This document shows, one piece after another, positions 57,915 to 64,000 of a DNA stretch of 64,000 bases (position 1 is its first letter; each line of letters starts with the position of its first letter). Location: positions 1 to 64,000 of the forward strand of contig JAWRHV010000025.1 in the NCBI GenBank assembly GCA_040266995.1. Reading direction: 5' to 3'. Under the pieces are notes generated by a model. That model saw only the letters and a list, made by a program, of their open reading frames with translations. It searched no databases and was not told the DNA's origin. The position numbers and the translations under genes were made by a program. The stretch comes from UBA4312 sp040266995. GTDB lineage: Bacteria; Bacillota_I; Bacilli_A; Erysipelotrichales; Erysipelotrichaceae.

Positions 57915-59456
57915 ATGCCGGATAAAATTGTAGTGTTGGATTTTGGTAGCCAGTATAATCAGTTAATTGCCCGTAGGATCCGTGAATTCGGTGTCTATTC
58001 CGAATTGCACTCCAATACGATGTCCTTAGAAGAGATACTGGCATTAAAAGATGTCAAAGGAATTGTCTTCTCGGGCGGACCGAACAGTGTCTATGAAGAC
58101 GATGCTCCAAAATGCGATCCTCGCATCTTTGAAAGCGGACTGCCAATCCTCGGTATCTGTTACGGGATGCAGATGATGCATTACACACTGGGAGGAAATG
58201 TAGAATCCAGCCAGGAACGACAATACGGACGTACGGAAATAGAGATTGTCGATGACAGTTTATTGTTCGACGGTCTGCCAACAAAACAAACCGTATGGAT
58301 GTCCCATGGGGATAAGGTATCAAAGCTAGCCGAAGGCTTTCAGACCAGTGCCACATCGGATACATGTCTATATGCGGCCACATCCAATGTAGAAAAACAG
58401 ATGTATACGCTGCAGTTTCATCCGGAAGTCCGTCATTCCGAATATGGTAATGATATATTAAAAAACTTTGTATTCAAGATCTGCAAGGCCCGGAATAACT
58501 GGTCCATGCAGGATTTCATTCAAACACAGACCAAGGAAATCCGGGAAAAAGTAGGCAAAGACAAAGTCCTGTTGGGATTATCCGGCGGGGTGGATTCCTC
58601 GGTCGTAGCCGCTTTACTGCATCAGGCCATCGGTGATCAGTTGATCTGTATGTTTATCGACCACGGTCTTCTTCGCAAAGGCGAAGCCGAAAGCGTTATG
58701 GAAACCTTTGGAAAAAACATGAATGTCAATTTGGTCAAGATCGATGCCAAAAAGCGCTTTTTATCCAAACTGGATGGAGTCATCGATCCGGAGCATAAAC
58801 GCAAGATCATCGGCAATGAATTTGTCTATACCTTTGATGAAGAAGTAAAGAAGCTGACCGAAGGGGAGAATATCAAATGGCTGGCACAGGGAACCCTGTA
58901 TACCGACGTAATTGAATCCGGTACCAAAACAGCCCAGACGATCAAATCCCATCACAATGTCGGCGGTCTTCCAAAGGATATGCAGTTCCAGCTGATCGAA
59001 CCGCTGAATACGTTATTTAAAGATGAAGTACGAGCTCTAGGTGAAGCCTTAGGCTTACCGGAAGATATGGTTTGGAGACAACCGTTCCCAGGACCTGGAT
59101 TGGGTATCCGGATCATGGGTGAGATCACGGAAGAAAAGATCCGTATTGTCCAGGATAGTGATTATATTCTTCGTGAAGAAATTGCCAAAGCCGGTCTGCG
59201 CAGAGAAATCTGGCAGTATTTCACAGCCTTGACCAATATGCGTTCTGTCGGTGTCATGGGGGATCAGAGAACCTATGATTATGCGGTTGCCATCCGTGCG
59301 GTCACTTCCATTGATGGTATGACAGCTGACTGGGCAAGGATCCCATACGAAGTATTGGATAAGATCTCTAACCGCATCGTAAACGAAGTACAACATGTAA
59401 ACCGCGTACTCTTTGACATTACCTCAAAGCCACCGGGAACCATTGAATTTGAATAG
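57915..59456 (+). CDS. guaA: GMP synthase (glutamine-hydrolysing)
   Basis: 513-aa GuaA converting XMP to GMP. The N-terminal class I glutaminase has LGICYGMQ (Cys near residue 79) and the FHPEV His-Glu pair near 169-173. The ATP pyrophosphatase domain has GLSGGVDSSVVAAL near 219-232; the dimerisation domain ends in KPPGTIEFE. AAGGAGG SD. It is last gene of the conserved run, and the DNA just past its 3' end is mobile and degraded, as at guaA-targeted islands. Confidence 0.97.
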   Translation: MPDKIVVLDFGSQYNQLIARRIREFGVYSELHSNTMSLEEILALKDVKGIVFSGGPNSVYEDDAPKCDPRIFESGLPILGICYGMQMMHYTLGGNVESSQERQYGRTEIEIVDDSLLFDGLPTKQTVWMSHGDKVSKLAEGFQTSATSDTCLYAATSNVEKQMYTLQFHPEVRHSEYGNDILKNFVFKICKARNNWSMQDFIQTQTKEIREKVGKDKVLLGLSGGVDSSVVAALLHQAIGDQLICMFIDHGLLRKGEAESVMETFGKNMNVNLVKIDAKKRFLSKLDGVIDPEHKRKIIGNEFVYTFDEEVKKLTEGENIKWLAQGTLYTDVIESGTKTAQTIKSHHNVGGLPKDMQFQLIEPLNTLFKDEVRALGEALGLPEDMVWRQPFPGPGLGIRIMGEITEEKIRIVQDSDYILREEIAKAGLRREIWQYFTALTNMRSVGVMGDQRTYDYAVAIRAVTSIDGMTADWARIPYEVLDKISNRIVNEVQHVNRVLFDITSKPPGTIEFE

Positions 59457-59606
59457 TACACAAAACGATACAAACCCGCGTAATTACTGGGCTTCTGAGG
59501 CTTCAAACAGCCTTGTGACAACGTTTTGACAACACTGGATAGACTACAATTAAGTAGACAAATATATGAGGGACATGGTAACTATTAATTATAGGAGGAA
59601 AATACC
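59457..59606. other. Island left boundary / IS left end
   Basis: Non-coding sequence joining guaA to an IS remnant. It includes TGACAAC (59516) and TTGACAAC (59526) motifs, a TGGATAGACTAC-type start (59536) that may be the IS terminal repeat, and a good SD (AGGAGG at 59594-59599) for the transposase fragment. No integrase is seen here. Confidence 0.4.
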
Positions 59607-59684
59607 ATGTCAAAGAGGAGAAGACCACGACACTATTCCGATGAATTTAAGGCTCAGATAACATCCATACTGTCCTTGAGCTGA
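59607..59684 (+). pseudogene. IS3-family transposase OrfA, 5' remnant
   Basis: Only the first 18 or so codons survive: M-S-K-R-R-R-P-R-H-Y-S-D-E-F-K-A-Q-I, the typical OrfA start (arginine-rich, then HYSxEFK), behind a perfect SD. After about 59660 the frame enters methyltransferase sequence and stops at 59682-59684. The IS was cut at its left end by a deletion or recombination. Confidence 0.7.
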
Positions 59685-60078
59685 GCTGTGGCAATGGTGT
59701 ATTTCTTGACAGTCTTAGGCAGTTAAACTTTATTGAACAAATCGGAACTATTGATGCAGTAGAAATTGAGCCGGATGAAGCTGAAAAAGTTCACTGCAAT
59801 TATCGAAACTATCAAAACGTGCAGTCTTGAACGAGGATTTCTTTGAATTCTATTCACGCATGATCGATGCCCAAACGCAATATGATCTGATTTTAGGAAA
59901 CCCTTCGTGCATTCGCTATCAATACCTCACAGAAACTCAAAGAGAGCTTCAATCAAATATCCTTACGTCACATGGAATGAAAGCGAATAAGCTCATCAAT
60001 GCATGGGTGGCTTTCTTGGTAGCCTGTGTTCAGATGCTGTTTGAAAACGGGAGGATAGCATTTGTTATTCTGACTTGA
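59669..60078 (+). pseudogene. Adenine-specific DNA methyltransferase remnant (frameshifted)
   Basis: Fragment of a type I/Eco57I-like N6-adenine methyltransferase. Motif I VLELSCGNGVFLDSL is readable from about 59674; the frame breaks near 59823 (one base lost after NYQNVQ), then continues from 59827 as NEDFFEFYSRMIDA, motif IV region YDLILGNPSCIRYQYL (NPPF changed to NPSC), and AWVAFLVACVQMLF. It ends abruptly at an IS256 fragment. Lacking both ends and the target-recognition region, it cannot be active. Confidence 0.75.
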
Positions 60079-60296
60079 TTTTTTATCTTTTGCGGTGTAC
60101 ATCTGCTAAAATCTGTGGCAATCTGCTTCCTGTCAGCCACACGTGCTTTGTGAGAGATATTTCTCTGTACATGTAAAAGACAGCGCTGGATATTGTGCTG
60201 TGGGAATATGTCTTCAATGACATTCTCCATGCCGGAAAGGCCAGCTATGCAGAATAGAGAAACTCTTTTAAGTTCGCAATCCTTGAAACTTTAAAG
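60079..60296 (-). pseudogene. IS256-family (mutator-type) transposase remnant
   Basis: On the minus strand the frame reads FCIAGLSGMENVIEDIF then QHNIQRCLLHVQRNISHK, ARVADRKQIATDF. This matches the central part of IS256-type transposases (DGLxG...FPxxxIQRCxxHxxRN...DRKxxxxDxK). Both ends are missing. It lies against the methyltransferase and AlbA_2 remnants and probably inserted between them. Confidence 0.75.
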
Positions 60297-60998
60297 ATGC
60301 TCCGACATGCTGCCACCGTCACACTACAGCTGATTAACGCTGCTGTTGGGTATATCATAAAAAATATTCGGTGGCGGGTTGAAATGAAGGGCGATGGGAT
60401 CCACCGAAAGGAGATTCCGGAAATTCCGGTCGATGCGATGCGAGAGGCTGGGATTAACAGCTTTGCCCACGCCCAGTATGATCTTCCTGTTCAACATGAA
60501 ATCGACATCTTCTCCGACAGGATCAGCATCGTGAATCCCGGATCGTTTGCAAACGAGTTTGAACCGATTGATTTCGTAACACGCGATATCCATTCCTTCT
60601 TGCGAAATGAGACGATTGCACGTGTGCTTTATCTGTGTAAGGATGTTGAGACCTTCGGCTCTGGTATCCGGAAAATTTATTCGCTTTGTAATACGGCAGG
60701 GGTTGAAATCAAATACGCAAACGCTGACACGGACTTTAAAATCGAGTTTTCAAGAATCGATAGAAATAAGTCGCCATTATCTGGCCAGGGATATGGCCAG
60801 ATAAATGACCACATAAATGACCTGGAACAGGCCGTGCTGAGCTGTCTACGGGAAGATCCTGGTATGACCAATGCGGAATTGATTGTAAAGACAGGAAAAT
60901 CCCAGCGTACAATCACCCGCGTTCTTGCCTCACTCAAAAGAAAGGGGCTGATTATCCGTATCGGCTCTAATAAGACCGGATACTGGAACGTAAGATAG
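60297..60998 (+). pseudogene. AlbA_2/HATPase_c_4-type regulator, 3' part
   Basis: An open frame of 233 codons, but clearly the C-terminal part of a longer protein. Seen: RKEIPEIPVDAMREAGINSF (usual R-x-E-Y-P-x-x-A-[LI]-R-E-A-[LV]-x-N), ISIVNPGSF, and DVETFGSGIRKIYSLC, followed by a C-terminal winged helix MTNAELIVKTGKSQRTITRVL. The N-terminal AlbA_2 DNA-binding part is missing, replaced by IS256 debris. A start at about 60384 could still give a shortened product. Confidence 0.7.
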
Positions 60999-61219
60999 AT
61001 TTTGTCTGATTATTTTGATAGCAAAAGCTCATAAAGAGAATAGTATAACTAAGCGAAAAACTGAACACAGATATTAACTGAAATACATTAAGTAACGACT
61101 TGCCGGTATCGTGAATTAGTACATTGTGACAATGGTAGAGAATCATAAAGCTTGGTACTGACGATTCCGCTGAAAAAAGGCTGAGTAACTGTTGATACGG
61201 ATACTGTAAGGAGTATGAT
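60999..61219. other. Intergenic region before the ApeA-like gene
   Basis: AT-rich; no convincing gene. It holds a 22-base stretch (61042-61063) repeated with 19 matches at 62861-62882, and an SD (AAGGAG at about 61209) for the next gene. Confidence 0.4.
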
Positions 61220-62644
61220 ATGGCAGAAGAGATTGATCTTTATACTGGGACACTTTTGTATAAAGATATTAACTTTACATTCGCTTTTGATAGAAGCGAA
61301 CTGCGCTTAATTCCCCCAAAGGATAAGGAACATGAAATAGAATGGGAATGGGGAAGAAAACCGCTGGGAAACGGGGTATATACATGGGATGACCCTATAC
61401 CTGTTGAAGTAGATTTCATGATTGGTGAATGCAATGAGACACGACATAGAATCATCTTCCTTCCTAAGCAAGGGGCAACTTTGGATCTATACAATTCGAT
61501 GGTTCTCATCCCTTTAGCAGCTTATGTCATTTGTAAGTACAATAGAGATTCGATTGATAGAGTTTCTTTTTCTTGCCCTGAAATAAACTATATTCATCCA
61601 GTTAACCAAGCAATTGTACTGACACTGCCTACAGATGAATTCCAAAACAAAGGTATTGTCACAGTTAGTACACAGGATTTTGATACAACTACTACAGAAA
61701 AACAGGTTTTTTTAGTTGACGGAAAAGAGATTAAATCCCATTTTGGAATATCCAGAGCTGTCAGTACAAAGATACATGAACCGCCGTTGCGATTAGATTC
61801 ATCCCTAATATTTGATTTTGATGCTATAGAAGATTATCAATTTATCTACAGATTATGGAGGATTGCTCGCGAGTTTGTCAGATTCCTATGTTACCGAAAA
61901 AATGTGTTTATTCCCAAAGCTGAGCTCTCTGCTCTATCTGAAGATGGAAAGCATGAGACATTTGCAACAATGTTTTTTACTGGACAACATGGCGAGACAG
62001 AATCTGAAACTCTAAAAAAGGGCTGTTATATAAAACAGGTACACATATCTGGTCATGAAGGTGAAATCTTATCAGATATTGCGGATGATAATATCTATCT
62101 TAGACATTTGCCAGAAACATATCGGTCGGGACGGCATATCGACGCAGCGCGATTTATCATGATAACAGCTGCATTTGAATGGGAGTTTCGTAAACTGTAT
62201 CCTACTGGAGTAGAAAAAACAGTAGCGACTATCAAGGCAGAACAAATTGTATCTGATTGCATTCAAGAGCACATTGATGAAACTAGAGGAAAACAGAAGA
62301 AAATATACAAGTTTTTGAAAAAACTTGTAAAATCTGATTCACTACAATCTGAGATCATTCAAATGGGCAAGGATTTCTCTAGAATAACTGGCATATTTGG
62401 AAATCGTCTATATCAGCTAAATAAGCAAGAGCTAAAGTATGTTGAAATGGGGCAGAGGCTTGCAGAACAACGCAATCATTTTGCTCATGGTGATTTGGAT
62501 AAGGATTTTATTGGCTTGTCTCTGCTTGACTTGATCTATTTAGAGTATGTTGTTTATGCAATGCAGCTTAAGTATTGTGGTGTTCAGGATGTCGAAATCC
62601 AAAAGTCAATTAATGAGCTTTTTCATCTTGGTTTCGCGTTATAA
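61220..62644 (+). CDS. ApeA-like HEPN protein, candidate anti-phage defence
   Basis: 474-aa protein. The N-terminal half (about 1-230) starts YTGTLLYKDINFTFAFDRSE and resembles the ApeA N-terminal domain. The C-terminal half (about 300-460) is helical with FIMITAAFEWEF near 310 and carries RNHFAHGD at residues 418-425, the R-x4-H motif of HEPN RNases (Arg-418, His-423). ApeA proteins abort phage infection as single-gene systems. Codon use is more AT-rich than the core genes. AAGGAG SD. Intact, next to a second HEPN-like gene in a mobile region. Confidence 0.72.
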   Translation: MAEEIDLYTGTLLYKDINFTFAFDRSELRLIPPKDKEHEIEWEWGRKPLGNGVYTWDDPIPVEVDFMIGECNETRHRIIFLPKQGATLDLYNSMVLIPLAAYVICKYNRDSIDRVSFSCPEINYIHPVNQAIVLTLPTDEFQNKGIVTVSTQDFDTTTTEKQVFLVDGKEIKSHFGISRAVSTKIHEPPLRLDSSLIFDFDAIEDYQFIYRLWRIAREFVRFLCYRKNVFIPKAELSALSEDGKHETFATMFFTGQHGETESETLKKGCYIKQVHISGHEGEILSDIADDNIYLRHLPETYRSGRHIDAARFIMITAAFEWEFRKLYPTGVEKTVATIKAEQIVSDCIQEHIDETRGKQKKIYKFLKKLVKSDSLQSEIIQMGKDFSRITGIFGNRLYQLNKQELKYVEMGQRLAEQRNHFAHGDLDKDFIGLSLLDLIYLEYVVYAMQLKYCGVQDVEIQKSINELFHLGFAL

Positions 62645-63103
62645 GCTTTTATACAATGAAGACAGTTGTACACTTAAGATAGTCTCTTCTTTTATTGACA
62701 ATTTTAAAGGTGGAGTGCAGGAAGGGGTATTCATTATCAGACGCTGATTAATCTAAATATGACTGATTGTGTGAGGTCAGAAAAGAAACTCGAATAGTGC
62801 GGATGTGATTTGATTGCTGACAACAAATTGGCAACAGAAGACTAGAAAGGGAAGAAACACAGTATAACTGAGAGAAAAAATGCTTGATTATATAGCTATT
62901 ATTGTAATGTCAGTGTTGATTGATACACAATTCTTAATATCATCATAAACTTTTTGAATTAGGGACACTGAAACTTATTTACTGCTTTGAAATCCAAAAC
63001 TCATTTATGTGGCTTCGACATAAGTGAGTTAGATAAAGACCTAATTTCAATTTCAAAAAATGTTGAATGAAAAGGATAGACAAAAATATTAGAGGTCACA
63101 ATA
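62645..63103. other. 459-bp intergenic region in the defence cluster
   Basis: AT-rich with no open frame worth calling. It includes TGACAAC-type motifs at 62817 similar to those after guaA (59516), and the second copy of the 22-base repeat (62861-62882). AGAGGT at 63091-63096 is the SD of the next gene. Confidence 0.4.
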
Positions 63104-64000
63104 ATGGAGTTAAATGCTATACAAAAAGCAGCATATGAATTGATTCAGTCAGATGCTAGATTTATTTATTCATTGATTACAATCCCAAAATACGCAAAAA
63201 AAGTTAATAGTAATTATTTAATGATGAGCCAACCCTATATTGGTTTGTTTGCGGATGGAGCAGAACAATGGTGTACAAAAATAGGCATGTCTGCGCCAAC
63301 CTTTACGAAGGAAGAGAAACACTATTATTCATTACTTCGTCAGAGTCATAAATTGTACGAAAGGCCATATTTAGACTGTATGTCTTTACTAATAAACAAA
63401 CTTAAAGAGAGCGACGCATATTTCTATAGTAACCGGAGGCTCTTATCTAAGTTTTTTGGATATTATAATGTTGGCGTCGATTTGTTTGAAGGAGCATTCT
63501 GTGGTAATACAATTCTTTGTGCATTGTATTTACCTGATAAAATCTGGATTAATGATGACATTGGTCCATGGATAAGAGATATTAGTGTTATTGCTGGAAA
63601 ACTGGCTAAGTTCTTTGAATGTACCGCTTACGAGCCTTATAGATTCAATTTGAATGCTCATGTAAATTATAAGGATTATCATTTTTACAAGAAATGTCCG
63701 ATAAGCAATAAAACAGATTTAGGATTCCTTTTGTTTTCAGTCCTGTGCAGTGTTAATTATGCTATCAAATTCATAAACGAATACTTTGTGGATGAGATAC
63801 CTCAAAAATTTAAATTTGCTTATCTTCAATATTACTATCTTTGTGATTTTATTTCTGAACTGAATTTAAAGAATGGGACTAACCTCGTCATTAATGAAAC
63901 ACTAAAAGACAGGAGCTTAAGGAATTGTTTGGCACATTATGGTTTGGGGCAGTATATGTCTGAAGAGGATTTGCAGGTAAATGATCCTTTGAAGGGACTA
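63104..64000 (+). CDS. HEPN-like protein, partial (runs off the window end)
   Basis: 299 codons are present, with no stop before the window edge. The product begins M-E-L-N-A-I-Q-K-A-A-Y-E-L-I, is rich in Tyr, Phe, Asn and Lys, and contains SLRNCLAHYGLGQY near residues 271-284, an R-N-x3-H motif (Arg-273, His-278) typical of HEPN/Abi RNases. Flanking helices (KFKFAYLQYYYLCDFISEL near 242-260) support the fold. The family is not recognised otherwise. It follows the ApeA-like gene in the same direction; the low-GC codons match that gene. Possibly a partner or a second independent defence gene. Confidence 0.6.
   Translation, partial: MELNAIQKAAYELIQSDARFIYSLITIPKYAKKVNSNYLMMSQPYIGLFADGAEQWCTKIGMSAPTFTKEEKHYYSLLRQSHKLYERPYLDCMSLLINKLKESDAYFYSNRRLLSKFFGYYNVGVDLFEGAFCGNTILCALYLPDKIWINDDIGPWIRDISVIAGKLAKFFECTAYEPYRFNLNAHVNYKDYHFYKKCPISNKTDLGFLLFSVLCSVNYAIKFINEYFVDEIPQKFKFAYLQYYYLCDFISELNLKNGTNLVINETLKDRSLRNCLAHYGLGQYMSEEDLQVNDPLKGL

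Noticed and set aside
57915..64000. Second copy of the guaA 3' end as the right attachment site
   Set aside because: No repeat of the final guaA bases was found in the remaining 4.5 kb.

Overview
This 64 kb window looks like chromosome of a low-to-moderate GC Firmicute, most likely an Erysipelotrichia-type gut anaerobe related to [Clostridium] innocuum. The basis is gene content and order: split transketolase, the yqeG-yqeH-yhbY-nadD/yqeK-rsfS cluster, a ypmB-dnaD-nth cluster, rubrerythrin, CPBP proteases, a GutM-type glucitol PTS, strong Shine-Dalgarno (SD) sites, and extended -10 (TGnTATAAT) promoters. The species call is inference; no rRNA is present.

Layout. 1-7 kb: split transketolase, two tandem histidine phosphatases, an S66 peptidase, recG, a membrane-anchored protein and a convergent HIT gene. 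7.3-11.9 kb: a cell-wall operon, murF, a VanC/VanG-type D-Ala-D-Ser-like ligase, a racemase carrying the serine-racemase Asn in place of the alanine-racemase Tyr, and a separate membrane protein resembling the N-terminal half of VanT. This reads as a split VanT and is the most interesting system in the window. 11.9-19.8 kb: a translationally coupled housekeeping run (FAD protein, yqeG, yqeH, yhbY, nadD-yqeK fusion, rsfS, methyltransferase, mtnN, ypmB-like, dnaD, nth). 19.9-22.8 kb: mtnK, mtnA and a class II aldolase, which with mtnN make up the DHAP shunt for methylthioadenosine/5'-deoxyadenosine salvage. 22.8-26 kb: coaX and coaBC on the minus strand, divergent from glycerate kinase. 26-32 kb: a PPase-like protein, rubrerythrin, PAP2, CPBP, and a TetR regulator upstream of an enoate-reductase-type flavoenzyme with a clear operator. 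32.6-32.9 kb: tRNA-Ile(GAT) and tRNA-Ala(TGC) with their own promoter and terminator. 33-45 kb: DUF937, HicB-like, HAD, patatin, DUF89, cysE, carB (minus strand, no carA), DegV, a membrane-tethered protein with a toxin-like C-terminus, a SHOCT protein, and LysR plus metY. 45.4-50.7 kb: a SorC regulator and a glucitol-family PTS operon with shared operator elements and a perfect cre site. 50.7-59.5 kb: Nudix, a yybP-ykoY (Mn2+) riboswitch with a cation antiporter, rarA, the t6A genes tsaE-tsaB-rimI-tsaD, a GNAT/gamma-carbonic-anhydrase fusion, a HAD phosphatase and guaA.

Immediately after guaA the sequence becomes accessory: IS3 and IS256 transposase scraps, a frameshifted adenine methyltransferase remnant and a truncated AlbA_2/HATPase-type regulator. 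Two intact, more AT-rich genes with HEPN-like RN(x)3H motifs follow: an ApeA-like anti-phage candidate, and a second HEPN-like protein that runs off the window end. The 3' end of guaA is a classical integration site, so this is probably the left end of a genomic island or defence island.

Recurring regulatory theme: five genes (1880, 3079, 5793, 24849, 33845) have a -10 box only 6-7 nt before the ATG and no usable SD, so they are candidate leaderless transcripts. All calls are by eye from translated sequence; no database search was run.
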